From Terriglobia bacterium (GTDB taxonomy: Bacteria > Acidobacteriota > Terriglobia > UBA7540), in NCBI GenBank assembly GCA_020072905.1, contig JAIQGB010000042.1, forward strand, positions 1 to 15,947: DNA of 15,947 bases, written 5' to 3'. Below are positions 7,467-13,855 of this stretch, piece after piece; the first letter of the stretch is position 1, and each line of letters starts with the position of its first letter. The translations under genes and the position numbers were made by a program. Below the pieces are notes generated by a model. The model had not been told where the DNA came from. It was given only the letters and a program-made list of their open reading frames with translations, and ran no database searches.

Positions 7467-7523
7467 ATGTTCAGTTCTTGGTGGGGAGTCCTAATCCTAG
7501 CGGTTCTGGTCATCATAGGGTAG
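7467..7523 (+). CDS. Possible 18-residue hydrophobic peptide
   Basis: An ATG with AGG about 7 bases upstream opens a frame reading MFSSWWGVLILAVLVIIG, then TAG. It could be a single membrane-spanning micropeptide, 15 bp after the KGG gene and on the same strand. Its last 11 bases overlap the 3' end of the opposite-strand gene. No homology can be judged at this length, so it may be chance. Confidence 0.25.
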   Translation: MFSSWWGVLILAVLVIIG

Positions 7524-7869
7524 ATCGCTCCGTGTAAGCTCGGTGGGTGTATTCTTCAAGGTCGGAGACTCGTTTCTGGATAAGAGCATTTTCAGAATCT
7601 GAAACTCTTTCAAATTTACCGTTTTCCCCACAAACTATGTCAAGCCCGTTGATTCCTCCACCATGTCGAGGAGCAGCCAATACGGCGTGGGCTGCCAGGG
7701 TGACCACAGCGTCCATCGCTCGTATTGTTCCCTTTGTGTAGTAATGTTCGACAATAAACATAGCGGGATTAGCCCTGTCTCCTCCGAATACGACGCCGCC
7801 CCCGTTCCCTGAAATAGGTACAATCTGAACATCCCGGAGTGTACCCCCGTAGAAATCTGCGTACCACAA
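7513..7869 (-). CDS. Unknown protein, N-terminus missing at a breakpoint
   Basis: The minus strand reads as sensible soluble protein without low complexity: WYADFYGGTLRDVQIVPISG, GGGVVFGGDRANPAMFIVEH, GTIRAMDAVVTLAAHAVLAA, and a helical end NALIQKRVSDLEEYTHRAYT. The only start available is TTG at 7869, in the middle of protein-like sequence. The frame stays open upstream as AKSENNTPPKFVL to about 7,915, with no ATG or GTG. The native start has therefore been lost at the junction near 7,918. Codon use is lower in GC than the genes on either side. No family is recognised. It is best read as the C-terminal 120-135 residues of a longer protein. Confidence 0.6.
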   Translation of the reverse strand: MWYADFYGGTLRDVQIVPISGNGGGVVFGGDRANPAMFIVEHYYTKGTIRAMDAVVTLAAHAVLAAPRHGGGINGLDIVCGENGKFERVSDSENALIQKRVSDLEEYTHRAYTERSTL

Positions 7870-7919
7870 TACAAACTTGGGCGGAGTGTTGTTTTCCGAT
7901 TTGGCAACGGTAATCCTGC

Positions 7920-9545
7920 ATGGGCTCAGGGGGAGAGCACGTCGTTGCCGTAGGGTTTCCGCTCAGCCAGCAGATGTCCGTGACGACCGGCATCGTGAGC
8001 AGCGTGCGACCGGGCGCGATTACGTCGGACGTTCGTATCAATCATGGGAACTCGGGCGGCCCACTTCTCAACCTGCGCGGCCAGGTTGTCGGCGTGAACA
8101 CCTTTCTCGAGACCGACGAAGGAACTGCGGGCGTCAGCGGAGCCGTGACTCTGGTCCCGCTCGCCGCTGTGCTTGAGAGCGCGCGCGCCGCAACAAGGAG
8201 CGGTTCGACCGCGGCGAAGAAGCTCCTGCCGCTGCTGCCGTCGCAGGCGTTTCCCATCGCGGTCTTGCGTCAAACAGCGGATACAGCGACCGACGGTTTG
8301 TATGACGAAATGGCCAGTCTCGACGCTGACAACTTCACGGTCTCTGTATCGACACCGGTTTCGACTCTGGCAAGCATCACGCGCGTCGAGAACGCACTTT
8401 GGGGTGCCAGAACAAGGCGTGAGCGCCAGGCCCCAGCCATCAATCGCGATCGGCTGCGGCAGTTCGCCCCCTACCGGGACTGGACAGAGTACGTGGGCGA
8501 TGAGACGGCACCCGCCGTGGTTATCGAAATCGTTCCGAAGGTCGGGCGGACGACAGGCACGACGATATCAAACATCCTTGGCGCTGTGGCGGCGGGTTTG
8601 ACGCGGACGGCCTATGAGCCCGGCACCCAGCACATGGAGTTCAAGGGCGATGTCGAGTGGGTGCGATTCTACCGGAATGGTGATCCAATTGCGCCTGTCC
8701 TCGGTGGCAGAACGCCGCAACGCGTATTGGTGAGCAACGCGTTTGTCGAGATGCGCGACGTTGCCTACCGCGGTATCTATGTCTTCCGGCCGGAAGTGTT
8801 TGCGCCAGATTCGTCGGGTCGTCCGCCGAGCGTCATCATGGTCATAGGCGACCTCGCTCATCCCACTGATCAGCTGGACTACGAGCTTCCGCCCAATGTG
8901 GCTAGCCGGGTGTGGAATGACTTCCTTCCGTACTTTCGAGCCACAGGACAAGGGAGCCTGAGATCCTCCGATCCGACCAAACGGTTCGCAAGCCTCCAGC
9001 AGACGTTCTGTGAATCGCGCGACTGCACGGGTGGGGACGCGATCGAGTCAGGACCTGCCTCCCACGTGCGGATCGCGGGATGGGCGACCGACGGCGGCGG
9101 CATGCTCGTGAGCTGGGTGCCCCGGGCGTCGCCCGCCTCGAGAGCTGGCCTGCGAGCGGGCGACCTCATAGTCAGCATCGATGGTCGCTCACCTCAGAAC
9201 GTAAGCGATGTTGTCCGCTCGCTTGAGGAGGCTTCCTCAATTCCTCGAATTCTTTACCGACGCCAAGACCGCCTTGGCTGGGCCGCCGAAGGAACGGACT
9301 CCGTCTTCACTGGGCTGCAGCTTGATGCAGAGCGACGGGACGGGAACGGTGTGAAGGTGGCGAGCGTGGCGTTCGGCTCCCGCGCAGCGGCGTCGGGCCT
9401 TCGTTCTGGTGACTGCCTCGTGGCGGTAGACGGGCAAGCCGCCCTGACCGTCGAGGCGCTTGAGGGCCTTTTGCAGCGGAACCGGTCTGGGCACTGGCGC
9501 CTAGGGATCCAGCGCGGCTCGAGCCAATTGGAGGTCAGTTTCTAG
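7920..9545 (+). CDS. HtrA/DegP-like serine protease remnant with two PDZ domains, N-terminus missing
   Basis: This 541-residue frame begins inside a trypsin-like fold. GEHVVAVGFPLSQQMSVTTG corresponds to the strand before the catalytic serine, and GNSGGPL (Ser45) is the nucleophile motif, followed by LRGQVVGVNTFLET. The catalytic His and Asp, which lie 70-110 residues earlier in the family, are absent, as are a signal peptide and a ribosome binding site. After a long middle region of unknown fold (100-370) come two PDZ-like domains. The first is near 375-450 (SPASRAGLRAGDLIVSIDGR) and the second near 460-541 (AAASGLRSGDCLVAVDGQ). The ATG at 7920 is only the first in-frame start after an upstream TAA. 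As it stands, the product could not be an active protease. The missing 5' part coincides with the breakpoint. Confidence 0.8.
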   Translation: MGSGGEHVVAVGFPLSQQMSVTTGIVSSVRPGAITSDVRINHGNSGGPLLNLRGQVVGVNTFLETDEGTAGVSGAVTLVPLAAVLESARAATRSGSTAAKKLLPLLPSQAFPIAVLRQTADTATDGLYDEMASLDADNFTVSVSTPVSTLASITRVENALWGARTRRERQAPAINRDRLRQFAPYRDWTEYVGDETAPAVVIEIVPKVGRTTGTTISNILGAVAAGLTRTAYEPGTQHMEFKGDVEWVRFYRNGDPIAPVLGGRTPQRVLVSNAFVEMRDVAYRGIYVFRPEVFAPDSSGRPPSVIMVIGDLAHPTDQLDYELPPNVASRVWNDFLPYFRATGQGSLRSSDPTKRFASLQQTFCESRDCTGGDAIESGPASHVRIAGWATDGGGMLVSWVPRASPASRAGLRAGDLIVSIDGRSPQNVSDVVRSLEEASSIPRILYRRQDRLGWAAEGTDSVFTGLQLDAERRDGNGVKVASVAFGSRAAASGLRSGDCLVAVDGQAALTVEALEGLLQRNRSGHWRLGIQRGSSQLEVSF

Positions 9546-9594
9546 TTCATCGGCAAGGCAAGGGTGGTCGCTCCGTGGCCGGACTGAGCGAGGT

Positions 9595-9999
9595 ATGAGA
9601 CGCACGAGTCTCTGCGATTTCGAGGATGAGCCCGACAGGCTCGTGCGCCACTCATTCGTCCGCCGCGATGAGTCTACTTCTGATAGTGTGCACCTGGTGT
9701 GGTTTGAGCGAATCTTGGATAGCGATGAATCCCAGATTCGCTTCATCATCCGAATCGAATTTGAGTTAGGGCTGACCGACGACCCGCACGATAGCTCTCG
9801 TGCAAACGAATCCTACTCGTTCCATGGTGTCGTTCTTGAGGTCATCAACCGGCGAATGCGGCGCTACGACAGCGTCACGTTCGAACCGGACACCGAGCGG
9901 CCACAAGTGGTAGGCCAGCACCGCTTGACCATTCGGACGCTCCGTGAGGTGAACCAGCTAGTGCAACTGCTGCGTCCCTCGCTCCACATGCCGCTTTGA
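9595..9999 (+). CDS. Hypothetical protein (134 aa)
   Basis: The product is acidic and Arg-rich with no recognised domain. It contains SDSVHLVWFERILDSDESQI and RFIIRIEFELGLTDDPHDSS, with alternating hydrophobic residues suggesting beta strands, and ends in a helical REVNQLVQLLRPSLHMPL. The ATG at 9595 follows GAGCGAGG very closely. It starts 49 bp after the protease remnant on the same strand. The first attC-like site lies just downstream, so this could be the first cassette gene seen here. Confidence 0.65.
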   Translation: MRRTSLCDFEDEPDRLVRHSFVRRDESTSDSVHLVWFERILDSDESQIRFIIRIEFELGLTDDPHDSSRANESYSFHGVVLEVINRRMRRYDSVTFEPDTERPQVVGQHRLTIRTLREVNQLVQLLRPSLHMPL

Positions 10000-10067
10000 G
10001 CGATAGCGCGATGGGGCACGACACTCGTGGATCTTGCTGGCGTCAAGCGGGCGCCCGCAGGCTCATG

Positions 10068-10170
10068 GGTTAACTGCGGTTCTCCGCTCAGTCGTCTGGT
10101 GACGGTTGGATACTGGGGTGTTGAGCGCCCGGACGGCTGGTGGCCGCCGTTGAGGCGCATTTCATTAGGC
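10068..10170 (+). repeat. attC-like site 1
   Basis: The site runs from an R''-like GGTTAAC (10068-10074) to an R'-like ATTAGGC (10164-10170), about 103 bp. Inside, CAGTCGTCTGG (10089-10099) pairs with CCGGACGGCTG (10129-10139) over 11 positions, two of them G-T. TGCG...CTC before the stem can pair with GAGGCGCA after it. The right end, GAGGCGCATTTCATTAGGC, is the motif repeated at the other sites. Length and layout are in the range of integron attC sites. Confidence 0.6.
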
Positions 10171-10207
10171 AGCGGCCCTGCGCACTGGATCCGGAAGGAG
10201 CACACCC

Positions 10208-10906
10208 ATGACTGACATCGAGTGGCCGGTGGAAGGGCCGCAGGTGGATGTCTGGAACCACCTGCAGACGGGTATTGACCTTGCGGACGAAGAGCTGTCC
10301 TCCCTGCCAGACGACCTGCGCCACCTCACCGAGGGATTGGGCAAGGCTTTGGTTGAGATTCGCTCACAGGTCGTCATGGAGTCCGACGATCGGCTGCTCT
10401 TGGAGGTCGGCGACGCACTGTTGGCGGAGCCGTGGGTTCGCTACGCGGCCGATCTCCATATTGCCGGCGAGGGCATACATCGTGCTACCACGGCGCTCGA
10501 CCGCTACCTCGAGATCCAGCCATCTGCCGCTGCGAGGGCGTTGCCGGAACGAGCTCGCTCTCACGTCCGTGAGGCGGTTCACACCTTCATGTTTGGGTTT
10601 GATGCGGCTTGCATCGCGCTCTGCCGCGCCTCGCTGGAGCAGGTCCTCAAGGACGCGCTCGTGGCTAGGGCTGCGTACACCGATCCGCAGCTTAAGCGTG
10701 AACACCCCACCGCTGGCACCCTGCTTGAGAATGCGAAGCGCGCGAAACTCCTGACCGACGCCTACGACGCCGCGAAGAGGGTCGTGGATCGAGGTGACAC
10801 GTTGATGCACAGCCACGTGTACGATGGCAAGATCTTGAAGCAGCTGGCGAGCGACTCGGTTCGCGACCTGACATCTGCGATGGTTGAACTACTGGCTGCT
10901 GGCTAA
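10208..10906 (+). CDS. DUF4145-like (HEPN-related) protein
   Basis: This 232-residue cytoplasmic protein has a clear start: GGAAGGAG about 8 bases before the ATG. The N-terminal half is helical and unassigned. The C-terminal half (about 125-230) resembles DUF4145. It has the helix AACIALCRASLEQVLKDAL, where a conserved Arg precedes LE, and then LLENAKRAKLLTDAYDAAKR. It ends with RGDTLMHSHVYD, matching the family's 'GN/D...H' end signature. DUF4145 is related to HEPN folds and is often found beside restriction or defence genes, so a nucleic-acid-related or anti-phage role is possible but not shown. The stop TAA (10904-10906) lies inside the attC-like site that follows, a typical feature of integron cassettes. 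Confidence 0.75.
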   Translation: MTDIEWPVEGPQVDVWNHLQTGIDLADEELSSLPDDLRHLTEGLGKALVEIRSQVVMESDDRLLLEVGDALLAEPWVRYAADLHIAGEGIHRATTALDRYLEIQPSAAARALPERARSHVREAVHTFMFGFDAACIALCRASLEQVLKDALVARAAYTDPQLKREHPTAGTLLENAKRAKLLTDAYDAAKRVVDRGDTLMHSHVYDGKILKQLASDSVRDLTSAMVELLAAG

Positions 10907-10959
10907 CCAGAGCTCTTTAGGGCCGGTAGCTTGAGCGGCCTAGGCGCAGTTCGTTAGGT
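10901..10959 (+). repeat. attC-like site 2 (59 bp)
   Basis: R''-like GGCTAAC (10901-10907) and R' GTTAGGT (10953-10959, an exact GTTRRRY) bound a 59-bp element, the classic length of a 59-be. The inner stem TAGGGCCG (10918-10925) pairs with CGGCCTA (10936-10942) with one bulged G, recalling the extrahelical bases of attC. The preceding gene's stop codon is within R''. The right end, TAGGCGCAGTTCGTTAGGT, matches sites 1, 3 and 5. Confidence 0.65.
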
Positions 10960-11058
10960 GGCTCGCCGTTGCCCGCCGGCCAGTTCGCCGCCGTCGAATG
11001 CTCAGTGACGGATCGTGGCGGGCGGGTCGGCCCGCCGCCGAGGCGCGATTCGTTGGGA
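10960..11058 (+). repeat. attC-like site 3, directly after site 2
   Basis: The hairpin GGCGGG-TCGG-CCCGCC (about 11020-11035) precedes GAGGCGCGATTCGTTGGGA (11040-11058). An outer pairing GCCCGCC...GGCGGGC spans most of the 99 bp. No R'' with AAC is recognisable. No credible open frame fits between sites 2 and 3, so this unit looks like a cassette without a gene. Confidence 0.5.
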
Positions 11059-11091
11059 AAGAGTCCATATACAGGCCGCCACGGAGCAACC

Positions 11092-11475
11092 ATGCCACTA
11101 GTCCCGAGCAAGTACCGCGGCACAACCACGTATTACCACGTCCATTCGGAGCTCGTCCGCGCGGCGCAGTATCGGGGCCTCACGACGTACCAGGATCTGG
11201 CGGTCATCATGGCCCTCCCGCCCTCTGGCTCTCACATGGGCTCTGAAGCGGGCCATGTGCTCGGCGAGATCGTCGAAGACGAGGTGGGTGCTGGTCGCCC
11301 CATGCTCTCGGCCGTTGCAGTGAGCGTCAGCGGCAGGCCGGGCCCGGGCTTCTTTGGCCTGGCGCGCGACCTTGGCAGGCTTCGCACCGGCGAGGACGAG
11401 CAGGCGTTCTGGGAGGCCGAGTGCAAGCGTGTCTATGAAGCTTGGCGGCGGCCGTTGCCCGTAGAGTCACGCTAG
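11092..11475 (+). CDS. Hypothetical cassette protein (127 aa)
   Basis: The start is ATG at 11092, with GGAG 5 bases upstream. A frame open from 10969 would read through the attC-like site and is not used. The product contains HSELVRAAQYRGLTTYQDLA, then VIMALPPSGSHMGSEAGHVL, GRPMLSAVAVSVSGRPGPGF and QAFWEAECKRVYEAWRRPLP. I recognise this as a recurrent small hypothetical family in bacterial genomes, but no function is known to me. The 'MLSAV...PGxGFF' core suggests a folded alpha/beta domain of defined activity. The stop codon is part of CGCTAGGC, which resembles a degenerate R' end. The next gene starts 7 bp later. Confidence 0.75.
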   Translation: MPLVPSKYRGTTTYYHVHSELVRAAQYRGLTTYQDLAVIMALPPSGSHMGSEAGHVLGEIVEDEVGAGRPMLSAVAVSVSGRPGPGFFGLARDLGRLRTGEDEQAFWEAECKRVYEAWRRPLPVESR

Positions 11476-11482
11476 GCGCCAG

Positions 11483-12304
11483 ATGCGCCGCCACGCTCTT
11501 GTACTTACGCTGCCGCTATTGCTGGCGTGCGCCCGTGTCCCCACGCTGGCCGTTCCGCAGCCAGATACCAGCATCCCCGCGGCACTGCTGGGCAACGACA
11601 ACGTGCGGTGGGGCTACCCCGGCAGGCGGGGTAGCGTCCTGATCAAGCAGCACTTCGTGATCCCGTACGATAGCCGGTACGAGGTTCCGACCTGGGTTAC
11701 CTACCACCTCACTCGCGACGAGCTCCAGGGGACTGAGTCTCGCACCAACAACTTCCGCCCAGACTCAAAGCTGCCGCCCGACCAGCGCTCCGAGCTCGTT
11801 GACTATCGCAACAGCGGATACGATCGCGGCCACATGGCGCCGGCCGCCGATTTCAAGCGCGACTCGGCCGCCATGTCAGAGACCTTTCTCCTGTCCAACA
11901 TGGCTCCGCAGAGACCGCGCATGAACCGCGAGATCTGGGCACATCTCGAGGACCAGGTGCGGGCCCTCGTCCAGGCCCGGTGTGGTATCTGGATCTTCAC
12001 CGGGGCGCTGTACCTCGACAGCCTACAGAACCCGACTGTGCCAACGGACTACATCGGACCGGACAGCATCGCCGTGCCGACTCACTTCTACAAGGTGATC
12101 TTGTGCGAGCATCCGGACGGCAGTCACGAGATGTTCGCCTTCGTCTTGCCGAACAGCCTGGCCCCTCAAGGCGAGCCGCGTGACTACGTCGTGAGTGTTG
12201 ATCGAGTCCAGCACCTGTCAGGACTCGATTTCTTCGCCGTGATGCCGGACAGCGAGGAGCACAGTCTGGAAGCTGTAGTGCGAACCAGTTGGCCAATTCC
12301 ATGA
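11483..12304 (+). CDS. DNA/RNA non-specific endonuclease (NucA/EndoG type), probable lipoprotein
   Basis: This 273-residue metal-dependent nuclease cuts DNA and RNA without sequence specificity. The N-terminal hydrophobic stretch ends in LLLAC, a lipobox-like site with Cys16, so the enzyme is probably anchored outside the cytoplasm. The catalytic signature is GYDRGHMAPAADF with the general-base His117. The metal-binding Asn148 and Glu156 lie in NMAPQRPRMNREIWAHLE, spaced as in Serratia nuclease. WIFTGALYLDS and THFYKVILCE are typical later strands. Length and motifs look complete, so activity is expected. A secreted nuclease with no visible inhibitor nearby suggests nutrient scavenging or extracellular DNA turnover. 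The ribosome binding site is weak, and coupling to the gene 7 bp upstream is possible. Confidence 0.9.
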   Translation: MRRHALVLTLPLLLACARVPTLAVPQPDTSIPAALLGNDNVRWGYPGRRGSVLIKQHFVIPYDSRYEVPTWVTYHLTRDELQGTESRTNNFRPDSKLPPDQRSELVDYRNSGYDRGHMAPAADFKRDSAAMSETFLLSNMAPQRPRMNREIWAHLEDQVRALVQARCGIWIFTGALYLDSLQNPTVPTDYIGPDSIAVPTHFYKVILCEHPDGSHEMFAFVLPNSLAPQGEPRDYVVSVDRVQHLSGLDFFAVMPDSEEHSLEAVVRTSWPIP

Positions 12305-12305
12305 C

Positions 12306-12328
12306 GGGGCGACGATTCGTGCTAGGCG
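12306..12328 (+). repeat. Degenerate attC-like right end (site 4)
   Basis: GGGGCGACGATTCGTGCTAGGC starts 2 bases after the endonuclease stop. It aligns with GAGGCGCGATTCGTTAGGC if two short insertions are allowed. No R'' or inner stem was identified, so this is a weak member of the series, placed where a cassette boundary would be expected. Confidence 0.35.
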
Positions 12329-12333
12329 CACCA

Positions 12334-12420
12334 ATGACGAGCATCTGGTGGCTCGTGTACGCCTGCGTTATGCCTGTCCACGCGTGCGCCGGGCACACCC
12401 AGCTGGGCCGGCCACAATGA
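12334..12420 (+). CDS. Possible 28-residue hydrophobic leader-like peptide
   Basis: An ATG 6 bases after the site-4 repeat opens MTSIWWLVYACVMPVHACAG followed by HTQLGRPQ and TGA. The peptide looks like a signal sequence. Its stop overlaps the start of the next gene as ATGA (12417-12420), the usual geometry for translational coupling. There is no clear ribosome binding site. It may be a real small protein, a coupling leader or chance. Confidence 0.3.
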   Translation: MTSIWWLVYACVMPVHACAGHTQLGRPQ

Positions 12421-12692
12421 TCGACTCGGCCGGCGATCGCTGGTTCGGCGCCTTCGAGCTCGCGCTCAAGGATACGTTTCCGCATCACTTCGCCGAGGTC
12501 GGCGATTGGGAGTATCAGGTCGACCGCAGCGGTCTGACCGTGACCGTGGGCAACCCCAAGGGCGCGCCAAGCGTCACAATCGAGATTCCCCCGAACTACC
12601 TCGAGCGGAACGCTTGGCTCCTGGCAGACCTTCTCCTCGAAAGCCTTCGGCGGATGGCGGAGGATGCGGGGTTCGTGAAGCGGTTGCTGTAA
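12417..12692 (+). CDS. Hypothetical cassette protein (91 aa)
   Basis: The ATG at 12417 gives MIDSAGDRWFGAFELALKDT. The frame is open back to a GTG at 12348, but the extra residues are Arg/Pro-rich and unlike a protein core. A compact domain follows: FAEVGDWEYQVDRSGLTVTV, then SVTIEIPPNYLERNAWLLAD, and a helical C-terminus RRMAEDAGFVKRLL. The alternation suggests a beta sheet flanked by a long helix. No family is recognised. Translation may be coupled to the short upstream peptide through ATGA. Confidence 0.6.
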   Translation: MIDSAGDRWFGAFELALKDTFPHHFAEVGDWEYQVDRSGLTVTVGNPKGAPSVTIEIPPNYLERNAWLLADLLLESLRRMAEDAGFVKRLL

Positions 12693-12798
12693 CCTTGTCG
12701 GTCGCCACATCGGTTGCCGGCGGATCCCGGCGCTGAAGTGGCCGACGGGGCCGGGGCGGCAAGGCCGGCCAGATCATCGTTCCCATGCCACCAATGAA

Positions 12799-13203
12799 GT
12801 GGCCCAGGCGTCGCCGGGGCGTCATCTGCGGATCACCGGCCCGATACCCTCCCTCTATACCACGTATCTCAAGCGCTTCGACCTGCAGCGAGCGGAGCGT
12901 TTCTTCGAGCTACCTCTTGACTCCGTTACGGCTCATCAGCTTAAGAAGGCTGTCGGGAGGGGTGAGCTCCCCGCTTCGCATCGCGGAGTCCCAAGGAATG
13001 GCTCGAGTCCACCTGGACGCGCTCTGGTGGTCGGCGAGCCGCGATTGACGCGGCCTATCGGGAAATGCAGCGGCGGGGGGGGGGATGCGGGCAGGGATGC
13101 GCTGGGTAGGTTGCTGCAAGGTAGTGTGGTTGTTGTGCACCCGGTGGGCCCAATAGCCCGCGGCCGAGGCACAGTTCGCTACGTCGCACGGAGGGTCTCG
13201 TGA
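12799..13203 (+). CDS. Doubtful hypothetical protein, possibly frameshifted at a run of G
   Basis: The frame from a GTG at 12799 starts plausibly (LRITGPIPSLYTTYLKRFDL, then QRAERFFELPLDSVTAHQLK) but becomes Gly/Arg/Pro-rich after about residue 60. At 13,075-13,084 it crosses a run of about 10 G. With one G fewer, the frame would stop at a TAG before the attC-like site. As written, it reads through that site and overlaps the next gene's start. There is no convincing ribosome binding site. It may be a decayed cassette gene, or carry a homopolymer error. Confidence 0.3.
   Translation: MAQASPGRHLRITGPIPSLYTTYLKRFDLQRAERFFELPLDSVTAHQLKKAVGRGELPASHRGVPRNGSSPPGRALVVGEPRLTRPIGKCSGGGGDAGRDALGRLLQGSVVVVHPVGPIARGRGTVRYVARRVS
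13075..13084 (+). repeat. Homopolymeric G tract of about 10
   Basis: This is an uninterrupted run of G within the doubtful frame 12799-13203. Such tracts slip during replication and are also prone to sequencing error. The number of G decides whether the frame ends shortly after it or runs on. Confidence 0.7.
13140..13184 (+). repeat. attC-like site 5
   Basis: A GC-rich stem (CCGGTGGGC with GCCCGCGG, one mismatch or bulge) precedes GAGGCACAGTTCGCTACGT (13166-13184). That differs from the right end of site 2 at only a few positions (R' is GCTACGT instead of GTTAGGT). A new gene with its own Shine-Dalgarno site starts 16 bases later. No R'' was identified. Confidence 0.45.
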
Positions 13204-13808
13204 GACAGGACGTTCTCGAGCAGCTCGTTGATGATTACCTCCAGGCGCGCGGCTATTTCACACGGCACAATATCCGGTTTCGGCCCCGGGATACTCATCG
13301 CGACTATGTCCGGGCAGTTGACTCGGTAGCTAGTGACATCGACGTGATCGGCGTCGATCCGCGCCGCCGTGGCTCCGCGAAGGTCTGGGCAGTCAGCTGC
13401 AAGAGTTGGCAATCCGGGTTCAACGTGAAGTCGCGTCTTGCGGAGCTTGAGCTGAACAAGCGTGTTGGAGGTCGAGACGCCTGGAAGTTCTTCCGCGAAC
13501 TCATGGTTCCCAAGTGGAGTGACGCCTTTCGCGACGCCGTGGAGCGTGAGACGGGATCGCGGAGGTTCACGTACGTCACCGCGGTCACGCGTTGTACTGG
13601 CGACCGGCGCCTATGGGAGGGCCATCCGAGGTTCCGCAAGGCTCTCCGGGGCAATCCTATTCGGCTCCTGTCGCTCGCCGAGATGGTCGCCGAGATTCTG
13701 CCGGGCATCACGAAGACACCGGCCAGCTCCGAGATGGGCCGCACGCTGCAGCTCCTCCGTGCGTCAGGCTTCCTGCGACGAGAGCAAGCGGACGGTGCGG
13801 CCCACTAA
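13200..13808 (+). CDS. PD-(D/E)XK-like nuclease candidate (202 aa)
   Basis: The GTG start is supported by GGAGGG 4-5 bases upstream. The N-terminal helix (DVLEQLVDDYLQARGYFTRH) resembles the leading helix of Mrr-type and other restriction-like nucleases. The core reads SDIDVIGVDPRRRGSAKVWAVSCKSWQ. It has an Asp in the DxDVIG strand and a strand ending in (S/C)KSW, where the usual Glu of E-x-K is replaced by Ser-Cys. The Lys and following SW are typical of nucleic-acid-cleaving members of the fold. The altered motif leaves activity uncertain. Later segments (ETGSRRFTYVTAVTRCTGDR, and LLSLAEMVAEILPGI near the end) look complete. I recall related hypothetical proteins as cassette-borne. Its stop (TAA) is in CACTAACGAGCTTCTG, similar to an attC R''-L'' end. 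Confidence 0.7.
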   Translation: MRQDVLEQLVDDYLQARGYFTRHNIRFRPRDTHRDYVRAVDSVASDIDVIGVDPRRRGSAKVWAVSCKSWQSGFNVKSRLAELELNKRVGGRDAWKFFRELMVPKWSDAFRDAVERETGSRRFTYVTAVTRCTGDRRLWEGHPRFRKALRGNPIRLLSLAEMVAEILPGITKTPASSEMGRTLQLLRASGFLRREQADGAAH

Positions 13809-13817
13809 CGAGCTTCT
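13802..13817 (+). repeat. attC R''-like left end after the nuclease candidate
   Basis: CACTAACGAGCTTCTG overlaps the stop codon of the nuclease candidate, as site 2 does with its own upstream gene. No matching right end is found before the next gene starts at 13856, so the site is incomplete or has been eroded. Confidence 0.3.
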
Positions 13818-13855
13818 GTTGTTGCTGCTGTACCCCGTCTGTCGAAGGTGGCCTC

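Noticed and set aside
11997..12710. 237-residue minus-strand frame
   Set aside because: It runs antisense to the endonuclease with intact DRGH motif and across a cassette boundary, with Arg/Pro-rich content and no domain.
13592..13855. N-terminal extension of the helix-turn-helix protein
   Set aside because: It overlaps the nuclease gene, is Ser/Pro/Cys-rich and has no conserved content. The GTG at 13856 has a ribosome binding site and begins at the family's usual start.
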